From an uncultured Phaeodactylibacter sp. (GTDB lineage Bacteria > Bacteroidota > Bacteroidia > Chitinophagales > Saprospiraceae), in NCBI GenBank assembly GCA_913062745.1, contig CAJXXJ010000325.1, positions 1-5,173 of the forward strand: DNA of 5,173 bases, read 5' to 3'. Position numbers and translations under genes: made by a program. Of the stretch, positions 1 to 5,173 are shown in pieces. Position 1 is the stretch's first letter. Each line of letters starts with the position of its first letter. The notes under the pieces were generated by a model, which worked only from the letters and a program-made list of their open reading frames with translations, made no database searches and was not told where the DNA came from.

Positions 1-29
1 GCCAAACGCGCATTTTTCCATTTAGTCAT
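1..29 (-). CDS. possible start of a leftward gene, cut by the window edge
   Basis: An ATG at 29-27 on the minus strand opens a reading frame of nine complete codons (MTKWKNARL) that runs off the left edge. Two observations favour a real start. It lies 69 bases downstream of the fic stop on the same strand, and a good TAnnTTTG element sits about 37 bases before it. Nothing about its function can be said from nine residues, and an open frame this short could be chance. There is no Shine-Dalgarno-like sequence, but none of the better supported genes here has one either. Confidence 0.25.
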
Positions 30-57
30 AACCACAACTCTTTGATTATCAACTCTC

Positions 58-70
58 GTTTGCTCCAAAC
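58..70. repeat. small perfect hairpin GTTTG-CTC-CAAAC
   Basis: The 5-bp arms at 58-62 and 66-70 are exact inverted repeats around a three-base loop. It overlaps the candidate -7 element at 66-73, so it may simply reflect that element. No T-run follows on either strand, so it is not a convincing intrinsic terminator. Confidence 0.3.
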
Positions 71-73
71 ATA
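66..73 (-). promoter_or_regulatory. candidate Bacteroidota -7 promoter element
   Basis: Read on the minus strand this is TATGTTTG, an exact match to the TAnnTTTG -7 consensus of Bacteroidota housekeeping promoters. Transcription would begin near position 59-60 and give a leader of about 30 bases to the ATG at 29. The -33 TTG/TTTG partner is poor: only GTT lies at about the right distance. The 8-base match could be chance, and it depends on the organism being a Bacteroidota. Confidence 0.3.
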
Positions 74-76
74 CAC

Positions 77-101
77 TGAGGCGTTTTTTACTGAACGCTC
101 A
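77..101 (-). other. imperfect hairpin spanning the fic stop codon
   Basis: On the minus strand TGAGCGTT (101-94) pairs with AACGCCTCA (85-77) with one bulged C, giving an eight-pair stem and an eight-base loop. It begins at the TGA stop codon of fic. It could help end or protect the fic transcript, but no T-run follows it, so it is not a standard intrinsic terminator. The role is inferred; only the dyad is seen. Confidence 0.3.
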
Positions 102-1670
102 GGAGGAAAAGATTTCATCATAGGCTGACGCTATCCGTTGAACCTCTTGCTCTGATAAGGCTTGAAATTCTTTTTCCCGGGCTCTTTTCGACAGCCGGCC
201 ATCGTATTGATGCAGGAAACGAAGCAGCAGGTTGAGCATTTTGTCCGGCATGTCAAAGTGCTGGTTGATGAATGTTTTGAAGGCTTCATAACGCTGCAGG
301 TAGTTGATTTCTTCCGGAATGATCTCCTGGATAGTTTGCTGCACACATTCGTAAAGGAATTCCGCCTGAGGCGTGGCGTCAAAGAAGCGGTAGTAGTCTG
401 CTGTCTCATTGAGGACCGCCACATTATGGTCGGATGTTTCTTCCCAATCTATAAAAGGGAGCAGGGGCTGAGAATAGGCTTGCAGCACCTTTCTGTACCC
501 ATTGATATCTTTCAGAATAGCAGCTGATACCGGAAAAACGACGCCTCGTTTGGCGAAGTGCATACCTGCCAGCACGTGGTGTACCAAATAGCGGTGAATC
601 CGGCCATTGCCATCTTCAAACGGGTGGATAAAAACGAAGCCAAAGGCAATTATGGCAGCGGCAACGACCGCATCCACATCGCTGCCAATTAGCTGATCCG
701 CTGTGTGAAGCAGGCCTTCCATCAACCGGTTTAAGTCCTCCGGTTTTGCGGATATGTGCTCGGGTATAGGCGTGCCGGTCACCCGGTTGTGTTCTCCTAC
801 AAACCCACCTTTAGCCCGGTAGCCGAAACGGACAAACCTGGGGTTTTCGATCACCATGCGCTGCAGCTGCTGCAGTTCCTCATGGCTGAGCGGGTTAGAC
901 CCGGCTTTTCCGATCACATCGCCCCATAGTGCAGCTCTTCTGCTTTTGGGGCTTTCCCCTTCTATGTTGAAGGAGGCTTTAGAATCTTTTAGCATTAAAA
1001 ACACGGATGCCCGCTGCAGCAGCGCCTCCCGGACACCCTCCAGGTACTGATCTGTTTGCCGATCCAGTCCGGCTGCTCTGAACTTTTCCAATGCCTCCGT
1101 CCTGCTGACGAGCGGGCAAAAATCAGGCGTGCCGGGCAGGTTATTCAACACCCGATGCCGCACGGACTTCTTACCGCTTATGCCATACTGCAATTTGGTG
1201 TCCAATGCATTGACATACCCCTTTTTTGAAATAGACAAATCAGGCGTGTCCGGCAATGGCTTTCCCGATACCCACTCCAGTAAAAACCATATCCGCCGCG
1301 AATACTGTCCGGTAGGTTCGATACGGATGAGTTCGCACAACTCTTCTTCAGAATAATGCCTGCAAAGCATACGGAACACCAACAAGTTGACCCCTTCATA
1401 CTTGAGCGCAAATACCAAATGATGGTAGAGCGCCTCAATTTCAGTGCCTACCGTACTACTCTCGGGATTGTAAACCTTTGGAAAGTGGAGGAGGTCATAT
1501 GCGCCCATCCTCGTCTTTCTGCGGCTGGTATTGACCACGGCGATTTGCCTCGGCACCGGCACCGGCAGCGCCAGGCGGTGAATAATAGCCGCGTACCCCA
1601 CCACACTAAGTTTTTCCGGAAGTGCCAGGGCCTTAAAATCAGGCGCAGTTGTCGAAAAATAGGCGCTCAT
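99..1670 (-). CDS. Fic-domain protein, class II architecture (probable AMP transferase)
   Basis: Fic proteins usually transfer AMP (sometimes another nucleotide or phosphate group) from a nucleotide onto a hydroxyl of a target protein in the cytoplasm. With the ATG at 1670 the product is 523 residues. The full catalytic motif HPFEDGNGRIHR is at about 349-360, with the catalytic His, the metal-binding acidic residue, the anion-binding GNG and the Arg all present. A SFNIEG segment at about 233-238 fits the inhibitory-helix motif (S/T)xxxE(G/N). Its position ahead of the Fic core (about 240-402) makes this class II, held off by its own glutamate. A target-docking flap probably lies near 282-293. 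Before the core are about 230 residues of helical-looking sequence with SRRIWFLLEW (about 124-133) and HRVLNNLPGT (172-181), segments I recall from a large Fic subfamily of unknown target. About 120 C-terminal residues follow. A longer frame opens at TTG 1724, but that TTG fits a promoter -33 element and the leader before ATG 1670 is AT-rich, so I chose the ATG. No antitoxin-like partner is adjacent. The Fic identity is sure; the target is unknown. Confidence 0.93.
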   Translation of the reverse strand: MSAYFSTTAPDFKALALPEKLSVVGYAAIIHRLALPVPVPRQIAVVNTSRRKTRMGAYDLLHFPKVYNPESSTVGTEIEALYHHLVFALKYEGVNLLVFRMLCRHYSEEELCELIRIEPTGQYSRRIWFLLEWVSGKPLPDTPDLSISKKGYVNALDTKLQYGISGKKSVRHRVLNNLPGTPDFCPLVSRTEALEKFRAAGLDRQTDQYLEGVREALLQRASVFLMLKDSKASFNIEGESPKSRRAALWGDVIGKAGSNPLSHEELQQLQRMVIENPRFVRFGYRAKGGFVGEHNRVTGTPIPEHISAKPEDLNRLMEGLLHTADQLIGSDVDAVVAAAIIAFGFVFIHPFEDGNGRIHRYLVHHVLAGMHFAKRGVVFPVSAAILKDINGYRKVLQAYSQPLLPFIDWEETSDHNVAVLNETADYYRFFDATPQAEFLYECVQQTIQEIIPEEINYLQRYEAFKTFINQHFDMPDKMLNLLLRFLHQYDGRLSKRAREKEFQALSEQEVQRIASAYDEIFSS

Positions 1671-1693
1671 GAGTTTATTTTTTAAATATAGGC

Positions 1694-1724
1694 GCAATAT
1701 ACGGTTTTTAACACCCGGACTCAA
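1694..1724 (-). promoter_or_regulatory. candidate promoter of the fic gene
   Basis: On the minus strand, TTG (1724-1722) is followed after 20 bases by TATATTGC (1701-1694). This is the layout of a Bacteroidota promoter (-33 TTG, -7 TAnnTTTG), although the -7 element is off consensus in its last two bases. Transcription would start near 1687, giving a leader of about 17 bases that is almost all A and T before ATG 1670. A second near match, TATATTTA, lies slightly further downstream. Confidence 0.3.
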
Positions 1725-1792
1725 TGGCAGGCAAGCCGCCCACTCCGCCTTTTTTCATCTTCCCGTCAGCTTTTACAGCCGCCCCCCGCTCA

Positions 1793-1821
1793 GGCAACAT
1801 CGCTCCTATCGGGCTGTTGCC
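1793..1821. repeat. perfect 7-bp inverted repeat upstream of mscS
   Basis: GGCAACA (1793-1799) and TGTTGCC (1815-1821) are exact reverse complements separated by 15 bases, ending 27 bases before the TTG start of mscS. Arm-to-arm centre spacing is 22 bases, about two helical turns, so it could bind a dimeric regulator. In RNA it would form a seven-pair stem with a large loop in the mscS leader. It is not followed by a T-run and so is not a terminator. Both roles are inference. Confidence 0.45.
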
Positions 1822-1848
1822 ATAAGTGTAACAAAGCCATAGCACGAT

Positions 1849-2709
1849 TTGAATTTTAGCAAAGACAATTGGGACAGCATTCAAAAGTGGTTCTTCCAGG
1901 CAGCAGCCGAGCTGGGGCCAAAGATAGCGCTCGCTATTTTTCTGCTTGTCGGCGGCATCATCCTGGTCCGGATGTTGGGCCGGCTGATGAACCGAACGTT
2001 CCGGCGGTACCGGGTAGAGCCTTCTCTGAGCTCTTTTCTGGAAAGCCTGATCAAGTTTATTTTATACGCCCTGCTGGCAGTCAGCATAGGCACTACGCTC
2101 GGCATCAAAACCTCTTCCTTTGTCGCTATCATAGGCGCTATAGGTATTGCCATCGGCCTGGCGCTGCAGGGCAGCCTGGCTAATTTTGCCGGCGGCGTGC
2201 TCATCCTGGTTTTCAAGCCTTTCAAAGTAGGCGACCTCATCCACGTAAACGGCAACCTGGGCACGGTCATCAAGATTGATATCCTTTACACCCGCCTCGT
2301 CACTTTTGACAACCGCATCATCACCATGCCCAACGGCAATGTGGCGAACAGCGATGTGGATAACCGCACGATGCAGGAAACACGGCGGGCAGACCTCAAT
2401 CTAAAGTTTCATTACGATACGGATGTCAAACAGGTCCGGGAAGTGGTGGTTGCTGCTCTGAAAAAGCACCCGAAGGCTCTCGCTCAGCCTGCACCGGACC
2501 TGTGGCTGGACGAAATCGGGGAGTACGAACTGAAAATGGTAGCCCGCTGCTGGGTGCACCCCCAAGACTACTGGCCGGTAATCTGGGAGCAGTACGAGGC
2601 CGTCAAGGAAGCACTGGACGAGGCAGGCATCACGATACCCGTCCCGCGGCAGGAAGTACTCTGGAAAGGACAGGACACGCCGGGCACTTATACCTTCAGC
2701 GATCAGTAG
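1849..2709 (+). CDS. mscS: MscS-family small-conductance mechanosensitive channel
   Basis: This inner-membrane channel opens under membrane tension and releases solutes during osmotic downshock, working as a homoheptamer. The 286-residue product has the same length as E. coli MscS. Three membrane helices are visible at about 25-44, 66-86 and 90-122. The third is the pore helix, rich in Gly and Ala, with the family hallmark GLALQGSLANFAGGVLILVF (103-122) followed by KPFKVGD (123-129). The beta domain carries the conserved PNG (161-163), and the C-terminal alpha/beta vestibule domain ends with the typical ITIPVPRQEV (261-270). The start appears to be TTG: an in-frame TAG lies at 1840-1842, only two codons (CAC, GAT) precede the TTG, and the first ATG (1972) falls at the end of helix 1. 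No ribosome-binding sequence is seen. The gene runs convergently into hypE with a 4-base gap. It is probably a single-gene transcript and unrelated to hydrogenase maturation. Confidence 0.95.
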   Translation: MNFSKDNWDSIQKWFFQAAAELGPKIALAIFLLVGGIILVRMLGRLMNRTFRRYRVEPSLSSFLESLIKFILYALLAVSIGTTLGIKTSSFVAIIGAIGIAIGLALQGSLANFAGGVLILVFKPFKVGDLIHVNGNLGTVIKIDILYTRLVTFDNRIITMPNGNVANSDVDNRTMQETRRADLNLKFHYDTDVKQVREVVVAALKKHPKALAQPAPDLWLDEIGEYELKMVARCWVHPQDYWPVIWEQYEAVKEALDEAGITIPVPRQEVLWKGQDTPGTYTFSDQ

Positions 2710-2713
2710 GTGA

Positions 2714-3778
2714 TTAACATATGCGGGGCAGCTGCTCTCCGGCCAGCATATTGACCACGCGCTTGCCGCCAATGCTGCTGGTGAGTACTGTTTTACGGGG
2801 GTGGTCTTCAGTGACTCTGCCGATTATTGCGGCATTCCCGCACTGTGGCTGTTCCCGAAGGTGGGCCAGTACAGCCTCCGCCTCCTCCTCAGCCACTACG
2901 GCAATAAATAAGCCTTCATTAGCAACGTAGAGCGGGTCAAGCCCGAGAATTTCGCAGGCACCGGCCACCTGCCGGTCAATGGGCAGCCACCGCTGCTGCA
3001 GGTCAATGCCGAGGCCGGTATCCCGGGCAATTTCCGTAAGGACCGTTGCCACGCCGCCGCGGGTAGGGTCGCGCAACAAGTGTACTGCCGGGCCAAAACG
3101 GTCGAGCAAAGCCAGTACCGCATGGTTGAGCGCACAGGTATCGCTTTCTATGGTCGTTTCAAATTCCAGCCCCTTACGTACCGACATGATGGCCATGCCG
3201 TGGGTGGCCAGGTTGCCGCTCACGATGATTTGATCTCCGGGCTTTACCCGCTCAATGTCGATCTGCGCCTTTGGGTGTAAATGCCCAAGGCCAGTGGTAT
3301 TGATGAAAATCTTGTCGCCCTTGCCCTTCTCCACTACTTTGGTATCGCCGGTCACTACCCGGACACCGGCCAGCTCGCAGGCTACTTTCACGCCCACCAG
3401 CACCTCCCAAAACTCTTTTACCGAAAGGCCTTCCTCCAATATGAAGCTGAGTGAAAGGTACTCCGGGACTGCCCCGCACATAGCCAGGTCATTCACGGTG
3501 CCGTTCACAGCCAGCTCACCGATGTTGCCGCCGGGAAAAAAGACAGGGGAAATAACAAAGCTGTCGGTGGTAAAAGCAGTGGGCCCCTGAAGATCAAGGG
3601 TAGCCCCGTCGTGGCGCTTATCCAGGATATCGTTTTGCAGCACCTTGAATACCCCGCTGTCCAGCAGGCGGTTGGTCAGCAGGCCGCCGCTGCCGTGTCC
3701 GAGCGTGATGACTTCAAAATCCAGTTTGGGCATCGGGCACTGCAGTTGCATGCGGCGCTTTTGTTCTGAAAGGGACAT
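2714..3778 (-). CDS. hypE: hydrogenase maturation protein HypE (thiocarbamate dehydratase)
   Basis: HypE takes a carbamoyl group from HypF onto its C-terminal cysteine and dehydrates it, using ATP, to a thiocyanate. The cyanide is then passed to iron on the HypC-HypD complex to build the Fe(CN)2CO centre of [NiFe]-hydrogenase. The 354-residue product has the PurM-like ATP-binding fold signature: GHGSGG (27-32), TDSFV (71-75), GDTKVV (144-149), RDPTRGG (236-242) and NEG (287-289). It ends exactly in PRIC, so the catalytic terminal Cys354 is intact. An N-terminal CPMPKLDFEVITLGHGSGG arrangement matches the longer HypE forms. ATG 3778 is chosen because it lies 11 bases after the hypD stop. Met10 and Met16 are alternative starts that would keep the whole domain. 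It is co-transcribed with hypD and probably translationally coupled to it. Confidence 0.97.
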   Translation of the reverse strand: MSLSEQKRRMQLQCPMPKLDFEVITLGHGSGGLLTNRLLDSGVFKVLQNDILDKRHDGATLDLQGPTAFTTDSFVISPVFFPGGNIGELAVNGTVNDLAMCGAVPEYLSLSFILEEGLSVKEFWEVLVGVKVACELAGVRVVTGDTKVVEKGKGDKIFINTTGLGHLHPKAQIDIERVKPGDQIIVSGNLATHGMAIMSVRKGLEFETTIESDTCALNHAVLALLDRFGPAVHLLRDPTRGGVATVLTEIARDTGLGIDLQQRWLPIDRQVAGACEILGLDPLYVANEGLFIAVVAEEEAEAVLAHLREQPQCGNAAIIGRVTEDHPRKTVLTSSIGGKRVVNMLAGEQLPRIC

Positions 3779-3789
3779 AGATCGCTAGC

Positions 3790-4902
3790 TTAAGGTTCTA
3801 CAGAATTCAGCTCATCCAGCATGCCGGAAAAGTGGTAGTAGGCAGCGCAGGCACCTTCCGAACTGACCATAGGCGCGCCCAGTGGCGTTTCCGGCGTGCA
3901 CTGCTTGCCAAAGTTAGGGCATTCAAAGGGTTTTTTGATCCCCTTCATCACTTCGCCCGCAATACAGCTGTCGCTCTCCTCTGCCTCGGGAATATCTACT
4001 TCAAATTTCAGCCGCGCATCGTACTTAGCGTACTTAGGCTTCAGCTCATACCCGCTTTCCGGAATGACGCCAATGCCCCTCCACATCCGGTCCGTGATAT
4101 CAAAAGTCTCTTTCAGCGTTTTGACGGCGTTCGGGTTGCCTTCCGGCTTGACCATACGGGCGTATTGATTTTCCAGTTTGTGCTGCCCGCTCTCCAGCTG
4201 CCGCACCGTCATGAGTATCCCCTGCAGCAGGTCGACCGGCTCAAAACCGGTAACAACGATGGGAACCTGATACTGCTCTACCAGGGGGTAGTATTCTTCT
4301 ATGCCCATGATGGTGCACACATGGCCGGCAGCCAGGAAACCCTGAATCTGCGTAGCCTCGTCTTCCATCACTGCCCGGATAGCCGGGGGGACGAGCACAT
4401 GCGAAGTGAGTATGGAATAATTATCTAGGCTGAAGCGGTCGGCGTGCAGCACCGAAAGCGCATTGGCCGGCGCGGTGGTCTCAAAGCCTACTGCAAAGAA
4501 GACGACCTGACGGCCCGGGTTCTCTTTGGCGATGTTGACGGCTTCCAGGGGTGAGTACAGGATGCGGATATCCGCCCCGCCTGCTTTGGCTTCCAGCAGG
4601 CTTTTCTCCGAGCCCGGCACCCGCAGCATATCGCCGAAGGAGCAGAGGATCACGTCTTTTTCTTCTGCCAGGTAGACGGCTTTATCGATCAGGTTGAGCG
4701 GCGTAACGCATACCGGGCAGCCCGGGCCGTGCACCATGCGCACTTCATCGGGCAGCATCTCAAGAATTCCGTTTTTTACCAGGCTGTGCGTCTGCCCGCC
4801 GCAGACCTCCATGATGGTCCAGGGCTGCGTGACGGTCTTCTGTATTTCGTCGAGGTACTGCCGGGCGACTTCCGGGTCGCGGTATTCGCTGAGAAATTTC
4901 AT
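3790..4902 (-). CDS. hypD: hydrogenase maturation protein HypD
   Basis: HypD is a [4Fe-4S] protein that, together with HypC, forms the scaffold on which the Fe(CN)2CO unit of [NiFe]-hydrogenase is assembled, receiving cyanide from HypE. The 370 residues match the family's usual length. All hallmark motifs are present: CGGQTHS (34-40), HGPGCPVC (58-65), GFETTAP (139-145) and TSHVLVPP (166-173). In the C-terminal part Cys313, Cys328, Cys335 and Cys352 (the last in SSEGACAAY) have the spacing expected for the iron-sulfur cluster ligands. The start is ATG 4902 ([10 protein letters not shown]), typical for the family, with no Shine-Dalgarno sequence. It lies 73 bases downstream of the ferredoxin-like gene and 11 bases before hypE. 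hypC, its usual partner gene, is not immediately upstream and must lie elsewhere. Confidence 0.98.
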   Translation of the reverse strand: MKFLSEYRDPEVARQYLDEIQKTVTQPWTIMEVCGGQTHSLVKNGILEMLPDEVRMVHGPGCPVCVTPLNLIDKAVYLAEEKDVILCSFGDMLRVPGSEKSLLEAKAGGADIRILYSPLEAVNIAKENPGRQVVFFAVGFETTAPANALSVLHADRFSLDNYSILTSHVLVPPAIRAVMEDEATQIQGFLAAGHVCTIMGIEEYYPLVEQYQVPIVVTGFEPVDLLQGILMTVRQLESGQHKLENQYARMVKPEGNPNAVKTLKETFDITDRMWRGIGVIPESGYELKPKYAKYDARLKFEVDIPEAEESDSCIAGEVMKGIKKPFECPNFGKQCTPETPLGAPMVSSEGACAAYYHFSGMLDELNSVEP

Positions 4903-4975
4903 GCTGAAAGCTTTTGCTGATGCCTTACAAGGTACGGAAAGCCAGCAGAATAAAAAAGCAGCAAGCTGTTTGAGC

Positions 4976-5173
4976 TTATCGCCGGCTTCCCCATATCCAC
5001 TTATCTACCAGTGCTACCGTCATGTCCTGTTCCACACTAATCTGACAGCTCAGGCGGGGATAGCCAAAGCGCCGGGCAGCGCGGTCGTGCCAGTGCTTTG
5101 GGGCCGGCTCGCCCGCTATTGGGCGGACGCGCCGTTGTCTTTCATTGTCCGTGTTGCTGGTGTGCGCCTGCTG
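4976..5173 (-). CDS. C-terminal fragment of a probable [2Fe-2S] ferredoxin-like protein
   Basis: On the minus strand a frame is open from the right window edge for 65 codons to TAA at 4978-4976. The only ATG is at codon 51, so the true start lies outside the window. Residues 40-44, RLSCQ, followed by ISVEQDMTV, resemble the segment around the fourth cluster ligand of plant- or adrenodoxin-type [2Fe-2S] domains (typically R-L-x-C-Q then a D-x-x-V strand). The other three cysteines (CxxxxCxxC) would be expected about 30-45 residues upstream, at or just past the edge; none occurs in residues 1-42. The stretch before the motif is rich in Arg and His ([10 protein letters not shown] at 26-35). Same strand and nearness to hypD suggest an electron-transfer role tied to a hydrogenase, which is inference. 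That it is not the tail of HypC or HypF is my judgement from the motif. The coding call is stronger than the ferredoxin call. Confidence 0.6.
   Translation of the reverse strand, partial: QQAHTSNTDNERQRRVRPIAGEPAPKHWHDRAARRFGYPRLSCQISVEQDMTVALVDKWIWGSRR

Larger units (their letters stand above)
1671..1848. other. divergent intergenic region between fic and mscS
   Basis: These roughly 180 bases separate two divergently transcribed genes and must hold control signals for both. Seen in it are the fic promoter candidate, short C- and T-rich runs near 1747-1790, and the inverted repeat at 1793-1821. No open frame worth calling and no RNA gene was recognised. No clear TAnnTTTG element was found for mscS on the plus strand. 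Confidence 0.6.

Noticed and set aside
162..527. 121-codon open frame on the plus strand
   Set aside because: It is antisense to the C-terminal part of the Fic gene, with no recognisable motif or supporting context.
99..1724. Fic gene as part of a toxin-antitoxin pair
   Set aside because: No small antitoxin-like gene lies next to it on the same strand, and the inhibitory motif is inside the protein itself.
3832..4428. 198-codon open frame on the plus strand
   Set aside because: It lies wholly opposite hypD, whose motifs are all present; it has no recognisable domain and is explained by the codon composition of hypD.
4903..4975. Possible promoter for hypD, with TACCTTGT (minus) resembling TAnnTTTG
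   Set aside because: The last bases do not match and the nearest TTG is 27 bases upstream, too far for a -33 element. hypD is more likely read through from the upstream gene.
4952..4977. Weak hairpin plus T-run (minus strand) after the ferredoxin-like gene, a possible terminator
   Set aside because: The stem AAGCT/AGCTT is only five pairs with two G-C pairs, and the six-T run starts several bases beyond it; too weak to call.
5108..5128. CGCCC/GGGCG dyad inside the ferredoxin-like frame
   Set aside because: Only 5-bp GC-rich arms within coding sequence; expected by chance at this base composition.
1..5173. A mobile element, CRISPR array or new multi-gene defence system
   Set aside because: No transposase, integrase, spaced repeat array or attachment-site pair was seen; every long gene belongs to a known family.

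Overview
The window looks like bacterial chromosome, most likely Bacteroidota (a GC-moderate lineage such as Saprospiria or a relative). This is an inference. The start codons lack Shine-Dalgarno-like purine runs, and promoter-like elements resemble the TAnnTTTG type of that phylum. No RNA gene, CRISPR array, transposase or phage gene was seen.

Layout, left to right. The first 98 bases hold the possible first codons of a leftward gene cut by the window edge, a matching TAnnTTTG element and two small hairpins. Positions 99-1670 (minus strand) encode a large Fic-domain protein with an intact catalytic motif and an N-terminal auto-inhibitory motif. A divergent intergenic region of about 180 bases follows, holding the inferred fic promoter and a perfect 7-bp inverted repeat just ahead of the next gene. 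Positions 1849-2709 (plus strand) encode an MscS-type mechanosensitive channel that appears to start at TTG. Only 4 bases later, convergently, lies the end of hypE (minus, 2714-3778). It is preceded in its transcript by hypD (minus, 3790-4902), 11 bases away. At the right edge (minus, 4976-5173) is the C-terminal 65 codons of a gene whose RLSCQ segment resembles the last cysteine-ligand region of a [2Fe-2S] ferredoxin domain.

HypD and HypE belong to the maturation machinery of [NiFe]-hydrogenases. HypE makes the thiocyanate that supplies the cyanide ligands, and HypD with HypC carries the Fe(CN)2CO unit. The organism therefore very probably makes a [NiFe]-hydrogenase, whose structural genes would lie beyond the right edge. 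hypC, often just before hypD, is not there; the ferredoxin-like gene occupies that place. The Fic and MscS genes show no functional tie to the hydrogenase genes.

No clearly new system is visible. The best leads are the ferredoxin-like gene next to hypD, the architecture of the Fic protein, and the inverted repeat before mscS.
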